Shown in pieces: positions 52,189-62,036 of a DNA stretch of 64,000 nt. A program made the translations under genes and the position numbers. The stretch comes from Gemmatales bacterium (GTDB lineage: Bacteria > Planctomycetota > Planctomycetia > Gemmatales > HRBIN36): positions 150,792 through 214,791 of the forward strand of contig JANXCQ010000003.1 of NCBI GenBank assembly GCA_025060195.1, written 5' to 3'. Every line of letters starts with the position of its first letter. Positions within the stretch are counted from its first letter, which is position 1. The notes under the pieces are model-generated. The model saw only the letters and a program-made list of their open reading frames with translations. It was not told the DNA's origin and searched no databases.

Positions 52189-53055
52189 ATGTGGAACCTA
52201 TTCCGAGCCTGGCAGCGTAAGCGTAAGTCGACGTGGCGGAAGTTACCAGTGCTAGTATTAGTGAACGGCCTAGCTGAACAAGCGGAGAGCTGGTATTGCA
52301 ATCGGTTAGACTGGCAACGCGATTTCGATGTGAAGGTACCCGAAATTTTAGTCTATGATGGAACCCAGTTGCAACAACGCATCGCTCAAGGGCTGCCCAT
52401 TACTGTTCCTTACCTGACCGACTGTTTAGAGGAATATCTCGACCGTTTCGTACAAAAACCGCCTTACTTTCTGGTGGCGAGCAGTCTCGGCTGCCAAATC
52501 GCCGTGGAGCTAGCGGTCCGTCGACCTGCCTGGGTGAAGCGGATGGTGTTACTATGTCCCTCTGGATTCGGCGGCTCAGAACGGCTACCAGTGGTCGAAG
52601 GCGTGCGGCACAATGACCCGGAAGCTTTAGTGCGCAGCATTTTCTATGACCCCCGCTATGTTGACCAGGAAATCCTGCGTTGCCTGCGCCAACGGATGCA
52701 ACAGCGGGAGTGGAAAAAGGGGGTGCTTCGTACCGTACGGGGAACCACTCAGCATTCAGTCCGAGACCAACTACCCAAAGTAGCCTGTCCCACGCTGGTA
52801 ATTTGCGGCGCCGAAGACCAAATCGTCTGCCCTCGAGAGGTGCACGAAGCCATACGCGATCTGCCTCAGTTCCACTACGTGCTGCTGCCCAAGTGCGGCC
52901 ACGCCCCGCAAATCGAACGCAGTAAACTGGTCAATCGCCTAGTGCGCTCATTTCTGCTCAGCTCTGAAGCGTACCAACCTGCAAACAACGCGGCGCCCGA
53001 ACCGGCTCTGGTTTCGTGGTCGCCCCAAGTAGAGCTCGGCCATGCTGTGGGATAG
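52189..53055 (+). CDS. Alpha/beta hydrolase
   Basis: A 288-residue hydrolase. The nucleophile Ser lies in VASSLGCQIAVELAV (family GxSxG in the form SSSLG-like), the acid is Asp in ICGAEDQIVCP and the catalytic His is in KCGHAPQIE. LVLVNGLAEQAESW supplies the oxyanion strand. A GAGGTGA site precedes the ATG. The gene overlaps the start of the GH3 gene by 14 bases in another frame, so the two are almost certainly co-translated, with a shared substrate likely: an acyl ester or thioester that GH3 then re-uses (inference). Confidence 0.87.
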   Translation: MWNLFRAWQRKRKSTWRKLPVLVLVNGLAEQAESWYCNRLDWQRDFDVKVPEILVYDGTQLQQRIAQGLPITVPYLTDCLEEYLDRFVQKPPYFLVASSLGCQIAVELAVRRPAWVKRMVLLCPSGFGGSERLPVVEGVRHNDPEALVRSIFYDPRYVDQEILRCLRQRMQQREWKKGVLRTVRGTTQHSVRDQLPKVACPTLVICGAEDQIVCPREVHEAIRDLPQFHYVLLPKCGHAPQIERSKLVNRLVRSFLLSSEAYQPANNAAPEPALVSWSPQVELGHAVG

Positions 53056-54670
53056 CCTAGCCCACTGGCGCCTGATACGACGCGGGGTTCAAGCCGCTCT
53101 ACAGACGTACGCTCTGCGGCGCCTCGCGCGATTAGATCGAGCCCATGCCAACGAAGAGCAAGAGGCCACCCTCTTACGGCTCGTTCAGCAAGCATCTGCC
53201 ACGCGCTTCGGACAGGAACATGGTTTCGCTTCGATTCGGCGTGTGCGTGATTTCCAAGAACGGGTCCCCTTACGCACCTACGAGGACTTTTGGCGGGAGT
53301 ATTGGCAACCGACTTTTCCCCACCTGCAAGGTATCACCTGGCCCGTCGCTCCACGTTATTTCGCACTCTCCTCGGGCACCAGCACAGGCAACACGAAATA
53401 TCTTCCCATCTCCAAGGACCTCCTCGCCTCGAATCGCTCGGCGGCGCTGTGTCTTTTCGGTTCGCTCTGGGCCAGCCATCCGCAACTCCAACTGCTCCAA
53501 GGGCGCCTATTTTTTCTCGGTGGCAGCACTGACCTGACTTTGCTGGCCCCTGCCACATATGCTGGCGACCTGAGCGGTATCGTCGCCGCGACCAGTCCAC
53601 GCTGGCTGCGCCCATTCACCTGGCCACCCTTGTCATTGGCTTTACTCAAAGACTGGGACAAAAAGATCACAGAGCTGGCTCGCACATCCCCTAAGGAACG
53701 TATCACGCTGTTGGCAGGAGTGCCCTCCTGGCTCATGGTGCTCATCGAAGAACTGAAAAAGGCCGCAGGCGGCAAAGCCTTAGCGGAGATTTGGCCAGAC
53801 CTGCAAGTCGTGGTGCACGGAGGAGTCTGCTTCGAGCCGTATCGCGCCTGGTTCACCCGCGAATTGCCCAACCACGTCCTCTTAGCCGAGACCTACCCCA
53901 GCTCCGAAGCCTTCATCGCTTTTGAAGACCTGCGTTATCGCCAATTACGCTTAGTCACCGACCACGGGATTTTCTTCGAATTTGTGCCCCGCGAAGAACT
54001 CAATCAAGCCCGCCCCACACGCCACACGGTGCATAATCTCGAACTAGACGTGGACTATGCCGTCGTGGTTACGACCTGCGCAGGACTGTGGGCCTACGTG
54101 CTCGGCGACGTTGTTCGTTTCACACGACGAAACCCGCCCCTGTTACGGTTTGTCGGACGAACCAGCTATTTCCTGTCGGCTTTCGGGGAACATCTGACAG
54201 GCGAGGAAATCGAACGGGCCGTAAGCCATGCCGCTCAGTTGTGTCAAGCCCTAGTAGCTGATTTCCATGTCGGCCCAGTATTCTGTCAACGTGGCCTATC
54301 CCCCGGCTGGCACCGCTATCTGATCGAATGTGTGCAACCGCCCTCCGACCTGGCCCAGTTCGCCCGGGCTTTAGATACCGAACTACGCCAACTTAACGCC
54401 GACTACGACGTTCACCGCACCGATCAAGTTGGCATCGGACCGCCGGAGGTGATCCTTCTGCGTCGCGGCGCCTTCGCCGATTGGCTCCGCTCGCAAGGCA
54501 AACTTGGCGGCCAGCACAAGGTGCCCCGCATCGATAATAGCGGCCAACTCACCGCCTCGCTCCTTCAATGGTTTGCCGACTCAGGAGCAACTATCGGCTC
54601 AACGGTCGGGAGCGGCATTGGGTCCAACTCCGTTGGTTCCCAGATCCCCGTGGCGACGCACGCCCAGTAA
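53042..54670 (+). CDS. GH3 family acyl-acid-amido synthetase-like protein
   Basis: A 542-residue adenylating enzyme of the GH3 family, known in plants for joining amino acids to jasmonate and auxin. The ATP-binding loop SSGTSTGNTKYLP is near residue 110, followed by AETYPSSEAFIAFED and WAYVLGDVVRFTRRNPPLLRFVGR. The N-terminal ~60 residues are helical. Bacterial members have no settled substrate. The tail is Gly/Ser-rich and probably disordered. It overlaps the hydrolase by 14 bases. Confidence 0.88.
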   Translation: MLWDSLAHWRLIRRGVQAALQTYALRRLARLDRAHANEEQEATLLRLVQQASATRFGQEHGFASIRRVRDFQERVPLRTYEDFWREYWQPTFPHLQGITWPVAPRYFALSSGTSTGNTKYLPISKDLLASNRSAALCLFGSLWASHPQLQLLQGRLFFLGGSTDLTLLAPATYAGDLSGIVAATSPRWLRPFTWPPLSLALLKDWDKKITELARTSPKERITLLAGVPSWLMVLIEELKKAAGGKALAEIWPDLQVVVHGGVCFEPYRAWFTRELPNHVLLAETYPSSEAFIAFEDLRYRQLRLVTDHGIFFEFVPREELNQARPTRHTVHNLELDVDYAVVVTTCAGLWAYVLGDVVRFTRRNPPLLRFVGRTSYFLSAFGEHLTGEEIERAVSHAAQLCQALVADFHVGPVFCQRGLSPGWHRYLIECVQPPSDLAQFARALDTELRQLNADYDVHRTDQVGIGPPEVILLRRGAFADWLRSQGKLGGQHKVPRIDNSGQLTASLLQWFADSGATIGSTVGSGIGSNSVGSQIPVATHAQ

Positions 54671-54823
54671 GCGCGTCAATCAATCATCGGCTGGTTCAAC
54701 CGCTGGCCTTGTTTGCCACACCTTCCGAAACTAAACCTATGGCAAGCCGCCTCGTGTTATGGAAGGTTAGCGTAACTCCGACAATAGGAGAACTTGCTTG
54801 GGCACTGACAAAGGAAGACCACC

Positions 54824-55441
54824 ATGCATCCCCGCACCCCTGAAGACTGGCAACGTCGCTACGAAACAGGCGACACTCCGTGGGATACAGGGGAACCCGA
54901 CGAGGAACTAATCCGCATTCTCAACGAAAAGTGGTTCGGACCGTGCCGATGCGTGGAGATCGGCTGTGGCACTGGCACCAATGCGATTTACCTGGCACAA
55001 CGTGGCTTCGACGTTACCGCCTTCGACATCTCGCCTCTCGCCATCGAAAAAGCCCGCATGAAAGCTCAAGCCCTCGGTGTTTCCGTTCGCTTCCTGGTCG
55101 GCGACGTCTTCGACCCGCCCGAATGCGGCGGTCCTTTTCCGCTGGTCTTCGATCGCGGCGTCTATCACAGCATTCGCGACCAAGGAGTAGAGCGCTTTAT
55201 CGCGGGTCTCAAGCGCCTCACCGCGCCAGGCTCCTGGTACCTCGCCCTTATGGGCAACGCCGACGACCCCAACCCCATCGAAAAAGGTCCACCGCGTGTC
55301 AGCGCACGCACCATTGCAGACGAACTCGAACCGCACTTCGAAATTTGGCAACTCCGCCGCTACCAATTCCGCGCCGTGCATCCTGACGGACAAATTTTCC
55401 ACCCCCTCGCCTGGTCAGGTCTCTTCCGCCGCCGTCCGTAA
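54824..55441 (+). CDS. Class I SAM-dependent methyltransferase
   Basis: A 205-residue methyltransferase. Motif I is CVEIGCGTGTNAIYLA, motif II includes VTAFDISPLAIEKA, and the later acidic VGDVFDPPE and VFDRGVYHSI are visible. The opening WQRRYETGDTPWDTGEPDEEL resembles the TPMT/thiol-methyltransferase group, so a small-molecule or metalloid substrate is plausible. An AAAGGAAG site precedes the ATG. It sits about 150 bases after GH3, and co-transcription is possible but not shown. Confidence 0.88.
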   Translation: MHPRTPEDWQRRYETGDTPWDTGEPDEELIRILNEKWFGPCRCVEIGCGTGTNAIYLAQRGFDVTAFDISPLAIEKARMKAQALGVSVRFLVGDVFDPPECGGPFPLVFDRGVYHSIRDQGVERFIAGLKRLTAPGSWYLALMGNADDPNPIEKGPPRVSARTIADELEPHFEIWQLRRYQFRAVHPDGQIFHPLAWSGLFRRRP

Positions 55442-56201
55442 CCAAGAACCGTGTTTTTTGCTATGAACCACAAGCAAGTTTGGCCCACACATGACTCCTA
55501 ACGCGTTTCTCAACTGCTTCCGAGCCGTCATTGTCATCAACTAAGGGAGTAACACTATGCCACTAAAGTTACCTCCGTCTTAGAGGGGATATCTGCACTG
55601 ACATTATTCATGCCGACTTAGACATTCAACATCTAGAGAGCCCGTCTAGCAAATTGAAGTGTTTAGATGATTTGCCTCCGAAGCCTACTTTCTTCCGGCT
55701 TCTCAACCTCGCCATGAACCGATTTGCAATTCTAAGCGAACACCTTCATAAAGTGTGAGACGCCAACTTCAATTTCATGATGTTCTGTCAAGACCTTTGC
55801 AAGCGATTCATACCGTCAGGTTAGCTCAAGGAATTCAACCGAACCCCCGAAGCGCCGCTTAGAAAAGCGGATGCACTATCAAAGAGTATTAACCGCGACC
55901 CTCCCATGCAGCAGACGACCACTTGGCCTACCTCGCACTTGGCACACCTTACGGCCTACAACGCTCGTTGCGACTACCATGACGTGATTTTGAGCCAACA
56001 AGAGTCTTTGCTTCCTAGAAGATTGCCATCTTGACCTTTGTTCTCCACTAGAACATCAAGCGATTTTTGCCCACAAAAAATTTTTCATTTTTACTCCTAA
56101 CACCCGACGGCCTTTTTGTTATAAGTGCCACAAGCGACCGACGCCGCATTCGTTTCCCAGGTACACCTACTCAGCTGACCCAACAGAAAGGAGGGAGCAC
56201 C
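55442..56201. other. 760-base intergenic region before the exported-protein array
   Basis: I see no intact gene. A short open frame at 55567-55758 (no start codon) has protein-like sequence (DIIHADLDIQHLESPSSK) and may be a remnant of a lost gene. An A/T tract (AAAAAATTTTT, 56075-56085) lies about 120 bases before the leader frame and could mark promoter DNA. Confidence 0.4.
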
Positions 56202-56240
56202 ATGTTCTTCGTGAAGCAAGGTTCTCTCAGGAGAGAGTAA
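56202..56240 (+). CDS. Possible 12-residue leader frame
   Basis: ATG 56202 has a perfect AAAGGAGGG site upstream and starts a 12-codon frame (MFFVKQGSLRRE) ending in TAA at 56240, just before the exported-protein gene, which lacks an ATG. It may serve as a coupled leader, or be the true start of that gene with a frame change. Confidence 0.4.
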   Translation: MFFVKQGSLRRE

Positions 56241-56254
56241 TACTGCGCTCTTGG

Positions 56255-58498
56255 TTGGAACGCTGGTTCGGGCGATTCGGCCGCATCCTGGTAAATCAGC
56301 GTTCGCCAAGTCGTAGCACGTCGTCGAGCCGTCTGCGCTTGGAACAACTGGAAGACCGTTCCATGCCCAGCCTGACTGTCAGCCTCCCCGAGCTGTTAGA
56401 GTTCCACGAGGGCGAATTCGTGTACGTGTATCCCAACGTCAACCACACCCCCGAATGTTCCAGCGGTCCGCTGCTCTTTTCCGCCACGGGCCTGCCTGAC
56501 GGCCTCAGCCTCGACCCGCACACCGGCCTGATAAGTGGCATACCTCCCCATGGCCTGGCCAATCGCACCTTCTCTACCCGCGATTACACCATCACCCTGA
56601 CCGCCACCGATGGCCTGGACACCGCTTCCGATTCGACGACCTTACTTATCCGCAATACCGACTATTACTTCCACAACGGCCTGGGCGACCAGACCAGCAC
56701 CGAGGGGGATTATGTTTACCTTGATTTACCCTCCCTCTGGGGTTCCGCGTATGCGGGTCTGAACCAGCAAGCGCCGCTCATGTTCTCGGCCTATAATCTT
56801 CCCTCTGGCCTCACGTTAGACCCTGACACGGGCGTTATCACCGGGGTTATCTCGCATGACGCGGTGACTGGCGAGAATTCGCCGCATTCGTTCTGGGTCG
56901 CCATCACAGTACAAAACTTAGCCGACGGCGACACCGCCACCGTGAGCTTCAACTGGGTGATTCTGGATGATCCCAATGCTTCCGAACCGCCTGCGAACCA
57001 TAACAATGACGGCCCACCGGAAACCAACGGTGGAACACCGCCCAATTTGGGCGATGACCCACCCCCAGGTAGCGGTAACGAATCCCTGGGCCCTAACCCA
57101 TTCCCGCTTAGTGGCCAACACCTTTATAGCTCGGAGGGGGAGCCTGTCCGCCTCTATCTCGGGCCCCTTACGGACGCCTCCGGGAATGCCCTCACTTATA
57201 CGGTCACCGGCGCCCCTATCGGTGTGGCTTTGACTTACGTCACGCAGGGCGATGACGTTACGGCTCCCGGGGCACACTTAGAGGGAATCCTAGGCTTCAG
57301 CAATGTCAGTAGAAATCCTGGATTGCGCGATTTCTTAGTAACCGTTCTCATCACGCAAGCTGATAGCAGTAATCCAACGGATAGCTATGATTTCACCTGG
57401 ACCGTTACAAACCTAAATCGACTACCGATGTGCGACGGGCTGCAAATCGTGAACTTGACGGAACCGAGCCGCTGGAACGCTCCACGCACGAAAGATGTCC
57501 TGCAAGCCTTCGTCGTTGGTGTTCGTGATGACGATGGGGAGACCGTGGCCGTGCGAGTCGTGTGGCACGTCAATGATACTGTCATACAAATGGACGAAAA
57601 CACGGTAAGCATTTTCGATCTAAGTTTCCCTGGAAATGGAGACGTGGATGATGAAGTTACGTTAGTCGTGCAACTGGACGACGGCTGCGGTTGGTTCAAC
57701 GCTATGAGTATTTCCTTCACCGTGGCTAATACCCCGCCCGTTATACAAACCGTAGATGTCGAGGGCTATCAAGCTTTCGACAATGATACCTATTATGTTC
57801 TCGAGGGGCAACATGTAACTATACGGATACGCATACACGATGATGACTGGGAACAAAGCGCTGGCGATGAGATGGCGCGCCTAGAGCTAGTAGGTGGGGC
57901 ATTGCCGCCTGGTTTGGACTTTGAAAACGGGCATTCTTATATCAGCGGGAACGGCGAAGTGGTCATTAGTGGCACCATTCAAGGACATGAACGTGAAGAA
58001 ATCACAAGATATTACATCACGCGTTTGCAAGCCTGGGACAGGGTAGGTCCATCTGAACAATCTTGCTTGCTTCAGGTTGGAGCAACTAAGTTTGAGGTTC
58101 AGACAATTAGCATGGCTGCCAGCACTGATCCTAACAATCGCACTTCGGTGGCTGGCTCTGACAGAAACAACGTGCGAAGGTTGGGCCTCAAACTCGCCGG
58201 CGTGGGTTCGCCCGAAGGCGGCAGGGAAATCGTATGGTATGTCAAAGATTTGAAGACTGGGCGATACCTTAACAGTGGAGTTTATGCGCGCATTCCGCCT
58301 GGAGAGGGCCCGAATGGCAAATGGGAAATTGAACTCCCCTTCTGGGTGTTCGTCAACGAGCGGGGCAACATTGAAGGTGGGGAGAGAGCGGTTGGGCCCG
58401 AAGCTGATCTACAAGTTGAAATACGTACATATGAAGCCTTGGGTTTTATCAGGAGGCCTCTAGGGACCAGTGTTACGTTTTACATCACTGCAAGGTAA
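56255..58498 (+). CDS. Exported Ig-like/LEQLEDR protein, full-length member of the array
   Basis: A 747-residue protein if TTG 56255 is the start; there is no ATG, and CTG 56243 after AGGAG is an alternative. Residues 28-38 (LRLEQLEDRSM) are the N-terminal motif of large exported planctomycete proteins. Two putative Ig (He_PIG) modules follow: GLPDGLSLDPHTGLISGIP (~75) and NLPSGLTLDPDTGVITGVI (~175), then a Pro/Asn/Gly-rich linker (~250-285) and further beta-rich modules. A unit from about 490 (VANTPPVIQTVDVEGYQAFD) to the C-terminal module ending FYITAR recurs in shortened copies downstream. Probably secreted or on the surface; function unknown. Confidence 0.75.
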   Translation: MERWFGRFGRILVNQRSPSRSTSSSRLRLEQLEDRSMPSLTVSLPELLEFHEGEFVYVYPNVNHTPECSSGPLLFSATGLPDGLSLDPHTGLISGIPPHGLANRTFSTRDYTITLTATDGLDTASDSTTLLIRNTDYYFHNGLGDQTSTEGDYVYLDLPSLWGSAYAGLNQQAPLMFSAYNLPSGLTLDPDTGVITGVISHDAVTGENSPHSFWVAITVQNLADGDTATVSFNWVILDDPNASEPPANHNNDGPPETNGGTPPNLGDDPPPGSGNESLGPNPFPLSGQHLYSSEGEPVRLYLGPLTDASGNALTYTVTGAPIGVALTYVTQGDDVTAPGAHLEGILGFSNVSRNPGLRDFLVTVLITQADSSNPTDSYDFTWTVTNLNRLPMCDGLQIVNLTEPSRWNAPRTKDVLQAFVVGVRDDDGETVAVRVVWHVNDTVIQMDENTVSIFDLSFPGNGDVDDEVTLVVQLDDGCGWFNAMSISFTVANTPPVIQTVDVEGYQAFDNDTYYVLEGQHVTIRIRIHDDDWEQSAGDEMARLELVGGALPPGLDFENGHSYISGNGEVVISGTIQGHEREEITRYYITRLQAWDRVGPSEQSCLLQVGATKFEVQTISMAASTDPNNRTSVAGSDRNNVRRLGLKLAGVGSPEGGREIVWYVKDLKTGRYLNSGVYARIPPGEGPNGKWEIELPFWVFVNERGNIEGGERAVGPEADLQVEIRTYEALGFIRRPLGTSVTFYITAR

Positions 58499-58577
58499 TT
58501 TTGCAGGCCCCTCTTCCAAGAGCTACTAGGCAAGACTAATATGTTTAAAGGAGAAGCATGCGTAGGAGGGCACCGAG

Positions 58578-59024
58578 ATGGTGAACAGCTTAGTCTTATG
58601 CTGTCTGAGTCTGTTTTACATGAGTTACAGTGAGATGTTGGCTCGCAGGGATTTAGCCTTGATGCAAGGGAGATGGGAACCCATTTTCATCGAGGGTGCG
58701 CTTCGGCGCGAGGATCGAGGTCGGCTTTATTCATCGCACTTTGTGATTAAGGGCGAAAAATGGATCCTCCTTACCTTGGACGAAACAGGCAAATATGTTG
58801 AGTATCCGAAACGATTGAGGCTGCGTTTGCACCCCTTAAGACAACCGAAAGCTATAGATCTGTTCGACCCTGACGACCCGAAGTGGATAGGGCCTGGTAT
58901 CTATGACCTTGGCCAGTATGTTCTGGTGATTAAGCACAACCCTGAAGGGCCAGGCGGTCGACCAAAAGATTTTTCTCCTATTGATAATTCCTGTATATTA
59001 ACCGTGCTCCGGCGATTGAAATAG
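58578..59024 (+). CDS. TIGR03067-type protein, array unit 1
   Basis: A 148-residue protein with an N-terminal hydrophobic segment (LVLCCLSLFYMSYSEMLA) and the planctomycete TIGR03067 domain: LALMQGRWEPIFIEG starts it, LRLRLHPLRQPKAIDLFDP lies in the middle, and GIYDLGQYVLVIKHNPEG...RPKDF closes it. No function is known for the domain. A GGAGGG site precedes ATG 58578. A short frame with its own AAAGGAG (58558-58584, 8 codons) overlaps the start. It pairs with the exported protein, 80 bases downstream of its stop. Confidence 0.8.
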   Translation: MVNSLVLCCLSLFYMSYSEMLARRDLALMQGRWEPIFIEGALRREDRGRLYSSHFVIKGEKWILLTLDETGKYVEYPKRLRLRLHPLRQPKAIDLFDPDDPKWIGPGIYDLGQYVLVIKHNPEGPGGRPKDFSPIDNSCILTVLRRLK

Positions 59025-59055
59025 ACTCTCGATCTCTTGCACACAAAATCACTAG

Positions 59056-59373
59056 ACTATTGAGAAACCGCTTCTCGCTCGCGAATGCGTTAGCAATAAC
59101 GACACTCTTAACTCAGGGAGTGTAAACATCGAACGGGATGGTAGAATAAGAAACTTCGTTTGGGGCGACTGGGAGGTTGCTATAGATGTTACGGTCGAAG
59201 CTACGGCGGATGGGAGAATTTCTGGGCCTCTGGGCAACAGTGCGGACACCGATAGCCATGAACTATATCTCGAGCTTCGTTATACCTCCCGCACTGAAGG
59301 CTGGTTCTACCGCTTGGTTGATAGTAAGGTAACGGAATACTCGCCGGTATGGTATGTCATTTGGACTAATTAG
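59056..59373 (+). pseudogene. C-terminal fragment of an exported array protein (unit 2)
   Basis: The frame is open from 59056 to TAG at 59373 with no ATG, GTG or TTG start. It reads LNSGSVNIERDGRIRNFVWG, then a GDWEV, DGRISG, HELYLEL and VWYVIWTN series. Gene 1 of the array has the same order of landmarks near its end: LNSG, GKWEI, GNIEGG, FYITAR. This is therefore the last ~100 residues of a second exported protein whose front part is missing. A TIGR03067-type remnant follows about 150 bases on. Confidence 0.7.
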
Positions 59374-59525
59374 CTGCGACCGATAGCGCTTACTAGTCAG
59401 CCTACGCTGGTCCCAGGACGATTCCCTAATGTCTGCCATCGTGTTGCTCGTTTTCGCTGTCTGGAATAATATCTTCAGGTGGAATTCCGAATTTAGATCT
59501 TCACTTTCCAATGGTGGAGCGGCAG

Positions 59526-60113
59526 ATGAGTGATTGGGCATCCTCTCAAGTTCTAGACGTTCAAGAGAGTGCCAAACCGAGAGGGAAAAGATGGCGTAAG
59601 GTCGTCGCCGGTGGAACATGCTTAACGTTAGTGTTAGGCTATTTGTTGCCCAGCGATATCGAGCTGTGAGGGCGCTGGCGAATGGAAGAAGCCTCTTTTC
59701 TTGGACGCAACTGCGTAGTACATGTGCACCAAAAGGAAGACCTACCCTTCCCCGGACTTCATTCCTCATTGAACGTGATACACTTGTGGCGTTTGCCGTT
59801 TCCAGACTTGTACTGGGAATGGCTGCCCAGCGAATGGAAGCTGGGGGCAGTTCACTGAATTAGAAAGGCTCCCGACGCAGATTACTATCTGATGGACACG
59901 TATTATCTGAACAGTTTTCGGAACATTTTCATAGGATGTGCAGTATGGTGTTACAATTACGGAATACTACGCCTTGATGAGAACGGCGACCTATTGGTGA
60001 TGAGTTCAATTCCCCGAGACTGCGCAGGATTTCCCGCAGTACCAAGACCTAAATCATTCGACGTGGAAAAGGAGAAACAATGCTTTCTGAGGCGCTATCG
60101 CAAGGTTAACTAA
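59526..60113 (+). pseudogene. TIGR03067-type gene with two in-frame TGA codons (unit 2)
   Basis: ATG 59526 follows a GGAG site with 6-base spacing. The frame encodes MSDWASSQVLDVQES, a membrane segment (VVAGGTCLTLVLGYLLP) and SDIEL, then TGA at 59667. The same frame continues without any shift: GRWRMEEASFLG (the conserved GxW of the family) through WKLGAVH, a second TGA near 59847, and DADYYLMD...GILRLDENGDLLV...RPKSFDVEKEK to TAA at 60113. That is a full-length family member of about 195 codons broken only by two TGA codons. Confidence 0.72.
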
Positions 60114-60143
60114 GTGTTATAAAGTGCCGGGCTAATCGATGCC

Positions 60144-61184
60144 TTGGGGCCGAAGGCTATGGAACCGCGCCACACTTATGAGCATTTCATTTTTTCCTTC
60201 GTTCGCCGCTCAGTTATGTCCATCATCGTGCCCGCGCAGGGATCAACCGAAGTGAATTTTGACCTGGGCTTACCTGGTTTAGGAAACGTCGGAGAGACTA
60301 TTACGGTAATTGCCACCCCATCGGATGGCCAAACTTATGGGGAAGCACAATACGCGGAAACCACAGTGGCCAACACTCCGCCCGTAGTTACGGGCATTCT
60401 TGTGGAGGAGGGCTATCAAGCGTTGGAAGACGGCATCTATTACTTCCTCGTTGGGCAAAGGGTGGCCATTCATGTACTGGTGTCGGACGATGATATGGAC
60501 GTCGATCAAGGCAATGACCAGTTACGCCTGGAAATAGGCGGTGAATCACCCCAGGCCGTAGATGGATGGTACATCTCCGAGTATCGGGATAGCAAGTTCT
60601 TCTTAGAGGCCACTCTCGCCGACCATGGAGATCCCTATGAGACAACGAGGTACTATACTGTCAATTTCTGCGCCGTAGATCGCTTCGAGGAAGGCGCTCC
60701 GTCTGTCGTTCTGTCGGTGAAATCATCGACCGTAACCGGCGTTATGGTTATTCCTCCCGCTGGAGTTCCAGGTCTCGGCACTGAGGTGTCCCCTTTCATC
60801 GTGAGTCCGGCGCTTGGCTGGCTGAGCTTTGATGTCAAATTTATGGGCGTAGGCTTCCATACTCTTTGGATGGGAGCAATCTGATATGCGGTGTATGATG
60901 ATCCAGTGTTTGACGACCTTTTGCATCCTGACACATGCGTACCAGTTCGTCCGGTGCCAGTTGGAGCTGTCTTCCTTGGTCATTGGGAAGGTGTTGACTC
61001 TTTTAGCCTGATCGGTCTGCCCAATGGTGATCTCCAAGGAGCTGCCGGAGGCAGTGGGTCGGGAGGAACATGTGAAGGATATGTGAAGGAACTGTTTCTC
61101 TACATCTGGTGGAACGTGGCTGGGGTATCCTCTGCCCCCCGGAGCACTAAAACGTCGGTATTTTATGTTCAAGTAACCCCCTAA
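60144..61184 (+). pseudogene. 5'-truncated exported array protein with in-frame TGA (unit 3)
   Basis: One frame runs from about 60144 to TAA at 61184, interrupted by TGA at 60882-60884. It lacks the signal region and LEQLEDR motif and has no convincing start. Before the TGA it matches residues ~470-640 of the full-length protein: VNFDLGLPGLGNVGETITV against IFDLSFPGNGDVDDEVTLV, and VANTPPVVTGILVEEGYQAL against VANTPPVIQTVDVEGYQAF. After the TGA comes YAVYDDPVFDD, then GHWEG, NGDLQGAAGG, ELFLYIWW and VFYVQVTP, the C-terminal module. The TGA aligns with Trp in the IVWYV segment of the full-length protein. Confidence 0.7.
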
Positions 61185-61327
61185 GCAACAAATCAGCTGT
61201 CTCTGGCGACGTGTCCCTATATCATTAGTCTAAGTAGACGTGCAACTATTACAGCTAGCTTACGGAGCACCTGAGCAGGTATAGCGAATAGCCTAAGACA
61301 AAGAGGAGTTTTGCGGGAGAATTGCGC

Positions 61328-61816
61328 ATGTCTGTGAACCGTGCTACTAAAGTGTTACTAGCTTTAGGGCTTCCACTTTACTTAGTCGTGTGTGTTTTCC
61401 GTTTCGGCGAGGATAAAAACAGCGATTTAATGTGGTCTCTTCAGGGAGAATGGCGTCTAGTAAAGGTTGCCGGTCATAGACCTGATGGCAAACCTTGGCC
61501 TGAGACCGAGATTCCGGCTGATGCTAAGATCAAGATTGTCGGAAATCGGATATATTTCTACCAGAAACATACTTGGCGTCGAGCCCCGTGGCGTTTCCGC
61601 ATCAATGCCGACCAACAGCCACCATGGTTTGACTTGGTATCAGATTATGACATCGATCGTGTCCTGATAAAGGGTATCTTCAAGCTGGAAAACGATATGC
61701 TTTATATATGTACTGGCGAGCCTGAAAGGCGGCCTAAGAGTTTCGAGATTGACAAAGAACGCGATATGTGGGTATGGCTGAGTGTGTATAAGCGCGAGCA
61801 AAGCATTTGGAAGTGA
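61328..61816 (+). CDS. TIGR03067-type protein, array unit 3
   Basis: A 162-residue protein with an N-terminal anchor (VLLALGLPLYLVVCVFRFG) and an intact TIGR03067 domain: LQGEWRLVKVAGHRPDGKPW, IKIVGNRIYFYQKHTWRRAP, GIFKLENDMLYICTGEPERRPKSFE. ATG 61328 follows GGGAG at 8-base spacing; a TTG two codons earlier is less likely. The gene ends with TGA at 61816, so TGA is a working stop in this cluster. It lies about 145 bases after the truncated exported gene of its unit. Confidence 0.8.
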   Translation: MSVNRATKVLLALGLPLYLVVCVFRFGEDKNSDLMWSLQGEWRLVKVAGHRPDGKPWPETEIPADAKIKIVGNRIYFYQKHTWRRAPWRFRINADQQPPWFDLVSDYDIDRVLIKGIFKLENDMLYICTGEPERRPKSFEIDKERDMWVWLSVYKREQSIWK

Positions 61817-62036
61817 CAGGCTCACGGATTTATTTCTTGCCTTGATACCTATCTGCCGAGAATAAATTCATTATAAACAGGTCCCTGTTATTTCTGGCTC
61901 TTAGGCTTACTAAGTCGAGGCCTATTCTTTCTCGTCAGGTTGTGAAAACTCGCATAAAGGATTACTATAAAGTATGCATTGTATAAATACTGGTGGGTAA
62001 GTTAGCGATTCAGACTGCTGCTCATAACCAATCTGA

